Positions 33,061 through 44,125 of a DNA stretch of 64,000 nucleotides are shown here, in pieces. The notes under the pieces were generated by a model, which did no database searches, was not told the origin of the DNA, and worked only from the letters and a program-made list of their open reading frames with translations. The translations under genes were made by a program, and so were the position numbers. The stretch's first letter is position 1; each line of letters starts with the position of its first letter. The DNA comes from Brasenia schreberi. Lineage: Eukaryota; Streptophyta; Magnoliopsida; Nymphaeales; Cabombaceae. The stretch lies in contig JAYKKT010000076.1 of NCBI GenBank assembly GCA_036023115.1, forward strand, positions 992,001 to 1,056,000, written 5' to 3'.

Positions 33061-33503
33061 TTTTCCAAATTCGAAATTTTCAAAAAGGGAAGCACTCTTT
33101 CATCATTTTAAGGCTTTCATAAAATTTTGATGCCAAAACACACTTGTTTGATGCCTTTTCTATTCGAAAACCCGAAATTACCAAAAATAGCTAATTTCCT
33201 AAGAGGCAAAAGTTTTTCAAAAAATTGGGTGTTTACACCTAGGTCACCCAAAAAAAATTCCGGGAACAAGCTCTAAAAACAGAAAAGTTTCCATTTTTCA
33301 GAACTTGTTGATTTTCAAACTTGAAACCAAAGTGCACGAATTTATTTTTGACCAACACCTCATTTTCAACGTGGGTTTGGAACTTCACCTATACATTTGA
33401 AATGCTCAAAGTACTTAGGCCGACCATTGAGCATCGGTTCAAGAAGGCCTAGAGCGATCTCGCTTAGATGCAATCGCCAAACAAGTCAGATTTCTAAAAC
33501 TTT

Positions 33504-33533
33504 GCTAGTTTTTGGAAACTAGCTGGCACACTC
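33504..33533 (+). other. Conserved U5 hairpin (B 3' LTR)
   Basis: GCTAGTTTttggAAACTAGC followed by TGGCACACTC. The 5' LTR copy is at 13646-13665, with TGGCATGCTC. Confidence 0.7.
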
Positions 33534-33606
33534 GCACAATGAAGTAGCGTTAAAAAGTCTTCTTCAAGTCTTTACATAGATTTGGAGTAAAATTTTCACG
33601 TCTACA

Positions 33607-36600
33607 ACCACCACTCCTTGGATTCTTTGGTCGCTCTCGGATTATGTGAGATCCCATTACAGGGGAATCTCTTCACCAGTCGCACTTTGGCTACAACCAC
33701 TTTAGAACAATAGAGTTCAAAGTAGCCACACCACTTACTAAAATCACATCTTGGTAATTGGGTCTAAGGATCCCCTAGACGAGCTTCAATTCACGGGTCA
33801 AACATCAGGGATGATAACTCTTCATTCCCTAATTATCTCTCCTTTCATTTTCCTTTTAAGAGGTTTATAGGATTGAAAATTCACGTACAGTCACACTTCA
33901 TGGCATTCCGATCACAAGATCACGAATTTTGGCACACTTGGGTTAGATAGATCTTCATTAATTTTATTTCATGATATTCTATTATCTACGATCCATTAGT
34001 TTATAGAGCTTCCTTCTATTGCACTAACCTTGGATGCAATGATTCCGAGTTGGATAAATCAGCGAAGGAAGCTTCTTGTATTTGTATCCAAATCTAGGAG
34101 CATCCTAACACCTGACAAAGTTGTCTGTATGTGAAACTCATCATACTTCTATCTTCGTTCATAAGGAGTATACTCCTTTTCTTAGCAAGTTGTCATTGGT
34201 GGAAAGACCTGACAAGTTTGAAGGTAAGAAGTCAACCCTCTAAGTTGAAATTAAATCGCTCAAGGCCCTCTACTATCATGATCATGAACTACTTATTGAA
34301 GCTTCTTGGGTCCAATCATACCTCAACTGCCTGACATCTCAAGCATTCGTCATTCATGAAACCGAAATCGCAAAGTTCCATGTAGTGTTGGCTAACTGTC
34401 AAGCCCTCGAGAAGGATGCCTAGCTTGACTCCTCTGAGTCTGGTGGTCTCAAGGGACATTGGGGACTTAAAAAGAATTCTCTCAGAGATGTTGAGGTTGA
34501 AATAGACTAATCAAGAGTGTATTTGATGTCATAATTACCCTCATTATTGGTCCATTCAAGACATCCAATCAAATTTATTTACATGTACCTACCATTTTTG
34601 TACTTCTTTATGTTTTTATCCTTTGTTTTTCATTTTTTCAAGGTTTCCAAGAAGTTGGTTCAAGCGTCATTTGCTTCTGACATCACATGTCAAATTTCAC
34701 TATTGCCTAGTGAATCATGTTGTCACCTTGGATATTGAACCAGACAATCACATGAACTGATGATAAATGAACATTCCATTCAGTGTCTATAAAATGGGTC
34801 TTGGCTTCATCTTCTACCTCAAATTTTTCTCATGACAAACTGTTAATCTTCTTTTCTCATAGTTCTGAGTTTTCATCTTCTACTCTATTTCAACTTTCAT
34901 GTCGTCGAAAACCTAAACCCCTTCTGAAATCTCAACATTGGGTCACCATGTATCCTGTATTATTGATTTGGAATACGTCCTTGAACCTACTGTATCTATG
35001 AATGAGGGCCTCAAAATTGTCAATGAAATGATCATCTTGGAGATTTTGCCTCTTCATACTAATTGGATAAAGAGGGTCACCATGTATGATCGTTTCTCGA
35101 AAGACCTCCTCACTTGGATGAAGCCTTGTTATTAATACATTTATTGGCTCAACTGGGTAAGTGCCCAATACATGGATGATTGACATAGATGGAGAGTTTT
35201 TCACATTAACGAAATCTCTAGAATTATCTTTCTTTTAGACCTTAACCTTCTATTTAGATTATTAAGTTTTTGGTCCACCAAGATCAATTGGTTCATCCTT
35301 AAATTCCGTATCATTGGTCCTACTCTTCTTGATGTTCATGTCATCAATGGTCTCCTAACTCCATTCCCTTTACTCCTCTCCTTTTCAGTTCTCTTTCCTC
35401 TCCAAGAATCTTTCTTATAAAGGATTCTTGGAAGCCAATATATTTTATTAAGAGGAAGTCACTATTGATAAACATGCTAGCTTTCATCTATTCTGGCTAT
35501 ATAAGTTCATTATTTGTTCTAGTAGTATAGTGAATAGCAAAGAGTATCGTGTCATCGTTGATGCCCTCATTTCTGACTACCCTTTTCATTTTTGTTCTTT
35601 TTCTTCAGTATCCTCTTTCTGGGAATACATAATGTGGCGATCATGTCTGGTAGAGTGGTGGTGATTTATGTGCTCTCATGATATATTAAAAGGTTTGGTG
35701 TGTCATTGTCCTCTACCAATCAAATGATAGTGAAGAGGTATTTCATTGACAAGCTCACCCAAGGAATTGTTGGTCTCATTTACCCATCCAAAGTGTTAGC
35801 AAGTGGAGTTGAAATATAGACTTTTGTGATAGCTACAATGACTATAGTCAACCTTCGGTTGATAAAAAAAATTCCCTTCAATGGTTTCTCGTCAAATTTG
35901 GGAGCCACAATCGAGTATGAGAAGTTGTGGTCTTTGACTATATATGTTATCTCTGATAAGGAACTAGAGGACTTTATATAGAGATTAACCAATTCAACAC
36001 CTCCTGAACCAAGTGCCAAATTCCTGCCAACCAATCCAAGTGTACCACCATAAAAGCGTCCTCATAGTGGCATTCTCCCACCTTCTCGCTGTGTAAGAAT
36101 TTCTATACCCTTCCTCGAATCTTAGGTTGATATCTAACTTTCTGTTGCTACTTTTTCTTTTATAGACACCAATTCTAGAGTAGGATGAAGAAGATCCCGA
36201 GGATGAGGTTTCATTATCTCGATGACACCTTAAGAGGGTAAGTTTTCTCCCATATGGATTTAGCCTTTTTATTTCTTTAGCTTATGTCATATATTGGTAA
36301 TAATCTTGAGTAGGCAGTTGTCGTGGATAAGAATTCTGAAAGGTCATCGAGCTCAAGCAAAAAACCCCGACCGGAACCTTTGCTTCAATGGTGACAACCC
36401 CCATACAAATGGAGTCTCCTTAAGGGGAAATCCTGGCTTTCCATGAAAGTCCTATTGTTTTTGAGGGGACTCTTCCATTGGTACCCATTTCTGCACCACA
36501 ATTTTGATCATAGCCATCCAATAGTACAATACCTCTATCGACTGTTGTTCATGCACCTAAAAAAATTTGAATGATAATTTCATAAGTCCACTAGAATGGA

Positions 36601-36630
36601 ATGTGACACAAGGGAGTGCAGGAAAACTCT
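33607..36630 (+). other. Low-coding region, possible plant-mobile-domain gene relic
   Basis: Only short frames with many stops. In one plus-strand frame near 35440-35580 the text resembles the plant mobile domain pattern seen in transposon-derived proteins (a helix of the type EHLAFL.FWLS.Y): IDKHASFHLFWLYKFII, then a stretch ending VDALISDYPFHF. Around 33607-33780 a frame reads LGFFGRSRIM and GYNHFRTIEFKVATPLTKI. Either could be chance. No LTR ends or inverted repeats were found. The 3' LTR of B abuts it at 33606, so this is the DNA B inserted into. Confidence 0.25.
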
Positions 36631-37235
36631 AACCCTTGTTCTCAAGGGGGATGAATAACACTTCAGGCAACATGATGGATCCCCAAGAACCTGAATGTGT
36701 GTATCCTAATTGTTGTTGGGTTATGCAAAGAAAAAGAGCACTCAATATAATCAGGAGTGTATTCTTGAGAATGCTAAGTTATAATTACTCCTTAGAAAGC
36801 AAGAGAAATGAGAAAGTGAGAATTGTGATTATCCTCTTCTCTTCGTTACAACTGCTATTTATAGACGTTCATTGAGGCGGCAAAGAGCGAGTCAATCTTT
36901 TTTGGGTATGATTCCCAATAACTCCAATTTCTTTATTATTAACTTTTATCATTGTCATATTAGGTAGAACGTGCTAACCGACCCCACGACTCCTCTGTAC
37001 TTAAAGATCCATAAACGTATGAGTTCAAATTGCTTCATTTATCGATTAGGATCTCTCGAGGTTCTTGCTAGCTGTCCTCCCTCTCTCTTTAAGGCCTCTA
37101 AGCATTTTTCGGCATCAATAACTTTAAAAGCAAAAAAAAAATTGCCTATTAGGCTGATCTCTGGAGCACATGCGTAAAGTTTAGTCGGCCTCTTTCATTC
37201 TAACAGAAGAGAGATGGTGGACCAAGGTGGTGTAG
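36631..37235. other. Stretch without recognisable genes
   Basis: Holds a TATA-like tatttatagacg at 36848 and short frames only. Nothing supported. Confidence 0.4.
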
Positions 37236-37239
37236 ATGC

Positions 37240-37385
37240 TAGAGGCTAAGAAAGGCCCAAAAATTATATCTGTCCTTTTTCCTTTTGTTGGTTATACAAC
37301 AGGAGGCCGAAGCCTTGTGCACTCTCCGGGAGTCAAACTCCTACCACATGTGGTCGTTGAGCTATCACTCTCGGTCCATGGGTTA
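37240..37385 (-). mobile_element. tRNA-like SINE head (candidate)
   Basis: Minus strand GGACCGAGAG then TAGCTCAACGAC (37353-37364, box A-like) and GGAGTTTGACTCC (37329-37341, box B/T-loop-like), about 25 bases apart. This matches the pol III internal promoter order of tRNA-derived SINEs. The tRNA fold is not complete, there is no CCA end or clear poly-A, and no target duplication was found. Confidence 0.4.
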
Positions 37386-37759
37386 CTCAAAATCCTTTTT
37401 CAAGTAGGGTTAGCGTCCCTTTTACTTCTCTTTTCCCAAAGTACAAGGGTTTGCTCAGAAAATTGGGGCCATCATTTTTTTTGCTTTGTGCATCAAGATC
37501 CAATTAGTGTATGCAGCAAGGCAAACTAAAACAAAGCATTATCGCATACTAAGTACAGTTGACGCCATGGGTTTTTATTCGCCTCTTTCTCTCCACGGCA
37601 ACTTGGAATAGCGTTTAACTTTTACAAAAGCAACGCCATCTTTTTTCTTTTCCTTCCACTGTTTTTGCAACCTTTTTAATATAGACGGTAAATGAAGTTT
37701 TAAACCCGCAGTCGACTACCTAGCAATTCTCCATTATCCAGGATTTCCGAAGGTTTTAT

Positions 37760-37935
37760 TCAATAGACCAAGTACAAATTTGAGATCAAGTGAAATCCAC
37801 AAGATTGCAAAAAATAAAAATGATATGTTCGGGTCTGGTTCCAATTTCCTGAAAGATTGAGTTTGCGTGCTATTTCCTCAAGACAGTCTGGGCAGGACCA
37901 TGATCCGGGTCTGATCAAATCACTGCGACCAAAAC
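37760..37935 (-). other. Possible exon remnant (minus strand)
   Basis: After a splice-acceptor-like tttggtcgcag (minus strand, ending near 37922) a frame reads DLIRPGSWSCPDCLEEIARK and stays open for about 54 codons to a TAG at 37760. The RPGSWSCPDC start recalls a RanBP2-type zinc finger half, but the second Cys pair is absent. Weak. Confidence 0.25.
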
Positions 37936-38139
37936 AAAAGTAAGAATAAAAAGAAAAGAGATGTGATTCCCTAAGTATAACTCTCATAGAAAAACAAGTC
38001 TTTTTTTAAAGTACTCGTTGTATAGCCTACAGTGACAATCTGGACATAGTAATAAAGGAAATCTATTCCATGTAATAAAACAAAAAAATTAAAATATTCT
38101 CTTTATGAACTAATGGGAAACTGGATCTCACCAGGTCCG

Positions 38140-38668
38140 ACCCGGAAACAAGTCCAATAAGTTACGACTTTATTATTATTTTGGATCATCCGGGTTGACC
38201 TCCGTTCAAAGTTTCAACTCGCTCGAGTGGACGATTGGACTCACATCCACGGTCTGACTGTGGGTCCGCTCGATCACAGTCACCAACCACTAGCAACAGT
38301 GCCACCTCTTTAAACGGATGCCACGTTTCTTTGTCACTTGGATACGTGTCGACGCACAGGAAACGTCGTAGAAACACCACTCGTTTCCCCTCCCATAACA
38401 CGAAATGGGAAACGTCTGGTGAAACAACTTTCAAGATGGATCCACGACCCAGAGCCTCAGCTCAAGGGCCGGTAGGAAGTTCGAATGCAGGCGGGGTGCA
38501 CTTGTGTGTGTTAGGTTTCGGCTTAAAAGAAAAAGAGATCCATATATTAGATACAGAACCGTCTTAGACACGACACCAGGCGGTCGATACGAGTGCAACA
38601 CGTTCTGTGCTAACTGAGCTCTTTTATGAAGTTCTCCACCAAAGTGACACCCAATTGAGAATGAGTTT

Positions 38669-38722
<54 letters not shown>
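38140..38722 (+). promoter_or_regulatory. CpG-retaining candidate promoter/5' UTR with CT repeat
   Basis: Unlike the surrounding TE DNA this stretch keeps many CG dinucleotides (for example acccggaaac, cgctcgagtggacg, gtccgctcgatcac, ggcggtcgatacg) and ACGT-core boxes (gatacgtgtcgac at 38341). It is followed by a CT tract at 38674-38722 and then pyrimidine-rich UTR-like DNA with acceptor-like cttgctcttgtag at 38890. This is the usual look of a plant core promoter and leader. No clear coding exon follows. Confidence 0.35.
38674..38722 (+). repeat. CT microsatellite
   Basis: About 24 uninterrupted CT units. Frames through it are dipeptide artefacts. Confidence 0.95.
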
Positions 38723-38725
<3 letters not shown>

Positions 38726-39070
38726 GTGGGTGCCCTCTCTGTATTGCATTGATTAGCCGACAATTTCTCCTCTTCCATTGCTTTCTTTCTTCTAGCACCA
38801 TTGGTATCAGGTAGAGTTCGTCTTGCTTGTTTTGTTTTCGCCAGAAGCCTGATTCTCGTTTTGAATTTTTTCCTTTCTCTTGCTCTTGTAGGTTCAGCGA
38901 TTGTCCTGAGGATCTCATTCTGCCCTATTAGGAGGTGATTTTTCTTCCTAATCCCTTGCATTGCTAGTTTGATATTTGTGCATGTTTCTAGTTACTTAGA
39001 TTGGTATTCAGGAACATTTCGGACTCCTTTTCTGGACTATCCTTGTTAATTTCCTTAGACGCATATACAT

Positions 39071-39267
<197 letters not shown>

Positions 39268-39491
39268 ACCACTGGAAGCAAAAACCTGTATATTCATTGT
39301 CATTTTCAATTCAAAAGACTCATAATTTGCTCGTTTGCCGAAATGGGAATTCTTTACAAGAGAATTCTTCGGCAAAGATCTCATTTTTTTGTTTTAAATG
39401 TGCTTGCGTGAGAGAGAGATGGTATTGTTCTTTATCTTCTTCCTATTGGACTACGGGATGTGGTGTGACTTTTATTCTTCCTTGATTTTGT

Positions 39492-39727
39492 AAGCTGATT
39501 TATTATATGAGGCTGGCTTCGAGAATGAGGATGTTCTTATTGCTGCTGGACTTGTTGAATTGAAAAGTATTTCTTGTTGTCCTCTTAGTTCGTGTGGATT
39601 GTACTCTAAGAATGTGGTGGTTAGGGCTCTGAGACAACACAAGCTGCTTGCTTATTTGGATCATACTCATAACTTTCATCTCATTTCGCTTAAACAATGG
39701 GTTGGCTTGTACTGGTATACAAAATGA
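39492..39727 (+). other. Open frame without start codon (possible exon remnant)
   Basis: After an acceptor-like ttgattttgtaag a plus-strand frame stays open for about 76 codons to a TGA at 39725-39727, with normal-looking composition: AGFENEDVLIAAGLVELKS, VVVRALRQHKLLAYLDHTHN, LISLKQWVGLYWYTK. No family recognised. It sits about 800 bp downstream of the candidate promoter, so it could be an exon of the same dead gene. Confidence 0.25.
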
Positions 39728-40055
39728 TTATGAATGGACTAAGCTTGTGTTCTAAAACTATCAAGTTATAGCTTAGCTCATGTTTATCCGAGTCACTTCT
39801 TATGAATAATAGAATGGATTTGTGTATTTAAATTCATTTTGAATACGCTTATTTGGGTCATCCTAAACATTCCTCTCATGTTGCCTGCACTATGTCTTAG
39901 CTTGGATTGGTATACGAGATGATTATGAACGGATTTAGCCTGTGTTCCAAAACAATCAAGCTACAGCTCAGCTCATGATTATCCGGTATTTTATGAATAA
40001 TAGAATGGATTTAAGTTATTTCTTATTGTGTATTTAAATTCATTTTTAATATGTA
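39708..40055 (+). repeat. Direct repeat, two copies of about 135 bp
   Basis: Copies at about 39710-39842 and 39908-40052 share ttggtatac-a-atgattatgaa, caagct/tata-agctcagctcatg and atgaataatagaatggattt. Type unknown. Confidence 0.75.
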
Positions 40056-40063
40056 TTTGCAAA

Positions 40064-40235
40064 AGCTGGTAACAACATTGACCGAAAAGCTAATAGAGGT
40101 GTAGATATTATGATTAGGAGAATGATTCATATTCTATATTTACAAGAGATAAAGTGGGTTGGAGAAATAACAAAGGAGATTGAGAATGGAATTTTTAATT
40201 ATGGTATTAAGCAAAGGAGATTGAGCATTGCTTTG
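40064..40235 (+). pseudogene. RTE LINE endonuclease start fragment
   Basis: Translates to MIRRMIHILYLQEIKWVGE with a shift, the same text as at 40520-40610 (RTE endonuclease N-terminus, with the catalytic Glu in QE.KW). A 5'-end piece of another copy. Confidence 0.65.
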
Positions 40236-40488
40236 GGGTGTCCTTGCCAAGCGACGCATTGCAGAGTCCAAATGCAATGAAAAGTAAGCAAGGGCCACTA
40301 TATTTTCGCTCGTATGTAGTGAATCAATTGCAGAGAGTGTTCCCACATCATAGATGAGTGTGGGTAAAGAAGTTAGTCCCGCTACATTACCATATGAATG
40401 TAGTGAATAAATTACAGAGAGGGTCTCCTCATTTTCAATATGGCCGGATGTGAGGGGTAAGGAAGCTAGTCCTAGATAATAAGATTTG
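40236..40488 (+). mobile_element. RTE LINE 5' leader with internal duplication
   Basis: gtagtgaat-aattgcagagag and gggtaa-gaagttagtcc occur twice, at about 40317-40380 and 40398-40475. It precedes the endonuclease frame, as in RTE leaders. Assignment by position only. Confidence 0.45.
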
Positions 40489-43400
40489 TATTGATTCTTG
40501 GAATATTGGAACATTGTCCGGTAAGCTAATGAAGGTGGTAGATATTATGATTCAGAGAAAAATTCATATTCTATGTTTATAAGAGACAAAGTGGGTTGGA
40601 GAAAAAATAAAAGAGATTGAGGATACAGGTTTTAAATTATGGTACTCAGGTAAGGAAAAGGCTCGAAACGGAGTTGGTATCATAAATAAAGATTTAAAGG
40701 ATAGTGTAGTAAACATACAACGATACGGTGACCGAATCATGACGTTGAAATTAGTGTTAGGAGCAGAGGTTTTGAATATAGTTTGTGCTTACGCACCCCA
40801 AGTAGAACTAGAAGATAGTATAAAGATTGGCTTTTTGGGAAGAATTAGCTAAGGTGATTCAAAGAATTCCACAAAGGGAGATGATTTGTTTAGGAGAAGA
40901 CTTAAATGGACACGTCGGTGAAGAGGCATTAGGATATCAAGGTATTCATGAAAACTTTAGTTTTGGGGATATAAATGAGGAAGGTAGGGAGATTTTAAAT
41001 TTTGCTATGGCATTTGATCTCTTTATAGTCAATACAATCTTCAAAAAATGAGATGAACATTTAATTACTTATAAGAGTGACTTATCACAAACACAAATTG
41101 ATTACTTTATTTGTAAAAAAAAGATAGAGCGTGTTGTAAATATTATAAGGTAATTCCAGGAGAAATCTTAACCACCCAACATTGACTTTTAGTTATGGAT
41201 TTACAAATAAAAAAATGGACAAAGAAGAAAAGAGTGCATCGAGCTACAACAACAACAACAACTAAGCCTTTTCCCATACTAGACGGGGTCGACTACATGG
41301 ATTCTTTGTTTCCACAGATCCCTATCGTGTGTCATGTTAGCAGTTAACTCACAATAAGCTAGATCATTCTTTATTGTTTCTTTCCAACACTTTTGTGGTC
41401 ATCCTCTAGCTCTTTTAGTACTTTCCAAATTTAGTTTTTCATACCTTCTTATAGGTTCTTCTTTTGATCTTCTTTCTATATGTCCAAACCATCTTAAACG
41501 ATATTCTATCATTTTATCCTCTATTGGTGCCACTCTTAATTTGTTTCTAATAACCTTATTATGTATACGGTCTTTTCTTGTATGACCGCTCATCCATCTC
41601 AACATCTTTATTTCTGTCACAGACATCTTTTATACCGGTTAAATGGTGGAACCTCAAAAGCGAGAAAGAAGATATATTTAAACATAAAGTTCTTTAAGGA
41701 GATGATTGGAATTATGTTGGTACACCTTGTGATATGTGGAACAATATGACTATACATATTAGGAAAGTGGCGAAAAATGTGTTAGGTGAATCTAAGGGAG
41801 GTGTACTGGTACAAAAAGAAGCTTGGTGGTGGAGTGAAGTAGTGCAAAATAAAATCAAGGCAAAGAGGGCATATTACAAATTACATTATGCTAAGAAAAC
41901 TAGTGACTTTAGAGGCTTATAAGAAAGCAAAGAAAGAAGCGAAAAAAGCCACGAGTGAAGCAAAAGCTAAAATTTGGGAGGATTTATATAAAAAACTCAA
42001 CTCAAAAGAGGGTGAAAGAGATATTTTTAGGATAGCTAGGGCTAGAGATAAGAAAACTGAAGATCTTAATTCTGTTAGATTATCAAAGACGAGAATGAAA
42101 AAATTCTAATGGCAAATGATGATATAAGAAATAGATGGAAAAACTATTTTTATAATCTTTTTAATGAAAATAAACATGTTAGTATTAGCTTAGGAGAGTT
42201 AGCCAAATAAGAAAAGTATATAAACCATAATTTTTACTGATGTATTCAAAAGAATGGACTCAAAGATGCTCTTAAACATATGAAGGGTGGTAAATCGGTA
42301 GGACTAGACAATATTCCTATAGAAGTTTGGAAGATCCTAGGAGAAATAGGAATCACTTTTCCCACAAAGTCTATTTAATGAAATATAGAGAAACCAAAAG
42401 ATGCCCAAGGAACGGAGAGCGAATACACGTATACCCATATATAAGAACAAGAGAGACATTCAGAATTGTGCGAATTTTGGGGGTATCAAGTTAATAAGCC
42501 ATACTATGAAATTGTAGGAAAGAATTATCAAACGTAGGTTAAGAAAAGTATCAAGTACAACAGAGAACCAATTTGGATTCATGACAGGCAGCGATTCACC
42601 TTCTTGGATGTCTTATGGAATATTTTAGAGCGAAAATGAAAGACCTTCACATGATATTTATAGATATAGAAAAAGCTTACGATAGGGTATCGAGGGAGGT
42701 TTTTTGGAGAACCTTAAAAAAAAGAGATATCCCATTGACATACATCAACTTTATAAGAGACATGTACGATGGTGCAAAAACATGTGTGAGGACTCATGAA
42801 GAAATGGTAGACTTCTTTGAAGTTAATATTAGGTTACATCAAGGATCAACTTTAAGTCCATACTTATTTATAATGGTGATTGATGAGTTAACAAAACATA
42901 TTCAAGATAAGTACCTTGGTGTATGTTATTTGTAGATGACATTGTGTTAATGGAGGAGTTTAAGGAAAAAATTAATAGAAAATTGGAACTATGGAGAGAA
43001 ACATTAAAAAGTAAAGGCTTCCGACTTAGTAGAACAAAGACATAATATATGGAATATAAGTTTGATCATTTGGTTACTTCAGAGGACATATAAATTAAAA
43101 TTGACACACATTGTATCCCCAAAAGATTTTTTTTAAATACTTTGGGTCAATTTTTAAGAGTGATGGAAGAATTGATGGAGATGTTACGCATAGAATTAAT
43201 GTTGGTTGGTTAAAATAGAGAGAGCATCAAATATTCTTTGTGATAAGAAGATACCATTAAAGTTAAAAGGTAAATATTATAGAGCAACAATTAGACCTAC
43301 CATGTTTTATGGTTCTGAGTGTTGGGCAGTTAATCATCAACAACATGTACAAAAGATGTCTGTGATAGAAATGAAGATGTTGAGATGGATCAGTGGTCAT

Positions 43401-43545
43401 ACAAGAAAAGACCGTATACATAATGAGGTTATTAGAAACAAATTATGTGTAGCACCAATGGAGGATAAAATGAGAGAATATCGTTTAAGGTGGTTTGAAC
43501 ATATATAAAGAAAATTAAAAGAAGAACCTATAAGAAGGTATAAAG
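40489..43545 (+). pseudogene. RTE-type LINE, copy 1 (endonuclease plus RT, broken)
   Basis: Starts with an endonuclease beginning at a WNIGTLSGKL-like text (40497). It includes LQETKW-type (a stop replaces Gln) and VCAYAPQVELEDS, then a frame at 40827-41051 with MICLGEDLNGHVGEEALGYQ, where the usual catalytic pattern is GDFNGH. The connector is at 41734-42109. The RT follows: NQFGFMTGS, IFIDIEKAYDRVSREVFWRT (42650), VNIRLHQGSTLSPYLF, and [10 protein letters not shown] where FADD is usual. The C-terminal part (43206-43508) has [13 protein letters not shown] and [20 protein letters not shown]. Many stops and shifts are present, and an inverted LINE tail lies at 41247-41632. The 3' tail is missing. 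Confidence 0.88.
41247..41632 (-). mobile_element. Inverted RTE LINE 3' tail inside LINE copy 1
   Basis: Begins caacaacaacaacaactaag, the reverse of the TTG-repeat LINE tail, and codes on the minus strand (41626-41399) for [20 protein letters not shown], the LINE C-terminus. The host LINE sequence on each side (cgagcta and ttaaatggtgg) is continuous in copy 4 at 60590-60610, so this is a 5'-truncated insertion of about 385 bp. A target duplication is not clear. Confidence 0.85.
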
Positions 43546-43666
43546 GGATGTGAAATATAAAATGACCAAAATACCCTCAGTACTACATTCAATTACAATA
43601 ATACCCAAATATAAAAAATTACAAAACTAACACTAAAAATGACTTCTATATATATATTATTCAACA

Positions 43667-44125
43667 TAGTAGACATACAACACCATGATAACCGAATTAT
43701 AATGGTGAAACTAGTGTTAGGAGTAGGGGCTTTGAATATATTTGGTGCTTATGCACCTCAAGTATGACTAGAAGATAGCATAAAGTAGGCATTTTGGAGG
43801 ACTTAGATAAGGTAGTTCAAAGAACTATGCAAAGAAAGATGATTCATTTAGGAGGATATCTAAATGGCCATGTGGGTAAAGAGCCATTGGGATATCAAGG
43901 TATTAATGGAAATGATGGTTTTGGGGATTTAAGTGAAGAAGATAAGGATATTTAAATTTTTTATTATGGAATATGATCTCTTTATAGCTAATACAATTTT
44001 TGAAAAATGAGATGAATATTAAATTATTTATAGGAGTGGCTTGTCATAAACATAAATTGATTATTTTATCTAGATCGTGTTGTAAGGTAGTTTCAGGAGC
44101 AAGCTTAATTACTCAACATTAATTT
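43667..44125 (+). pseudogene. RTE LINE endonuclease fragment, second copy
   Basis: Degenerate match to 40720-41180 (gtgcttatgcacctcaagta; gggatatcaaggtatt; aatacaatttttgaaaaatgag). Multiple stops; cut by LTR J near 44125. Confidence 0.7.

Larger units (their letters stand above)
29389..33237 (-). mobile_element. LTR E: solo-LTR-like insertion carrying host gene fragments (3.85 kb)
   Basis: On the minus strand it starts at 33237 with TGTAAACACCCAATTTTTTG and ends at 29389 with TTCACGGCTACA. It is flanked by tctag (29384-29388) and cctag (33238-33242), a 5-bp duplication with one change; the site in A1's flank reads cctag. Its U5 has the two conserved hairpins (29470-29489 on the minus strand). 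A TATA box sits at 30721-30727. Upstream of it, in the U3 part, are two protein-coding fragments (30950-32283). No second LTR, PBS or pol is visible, so it behaves as a single long LTR that gained about 1.5-1.9 kb of foreign sequence. Confidence 0.85.
24306..33606 (+). mobile_element. Element B 3' LTR (about 1.96 kb) split by two insertions
   Basis: Starts TGTAAACACCCTAAATAATT after the PPT and ends TTTTCACGTCTACA at 33606. Its own sequence is 24306-24926, 28419-29388 and 33243-33606. The gaps are solo LTR C1 and LTR E, each flanked by a 5-bp repeat. It matches the truncated 5' LTR. Because the left end of B is truncated, no target duplication can be confirmed; accac (33607-33611) would be one copy. 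Confidence 0.85.

Noticed and set aside
37300..37380. A complete tRNA gene on the minus strand.
   Set aside because: A and B box-like motifs are present but no full cloverleaf or acceptor-stem pairing was found; kept only as a SINE candidate.
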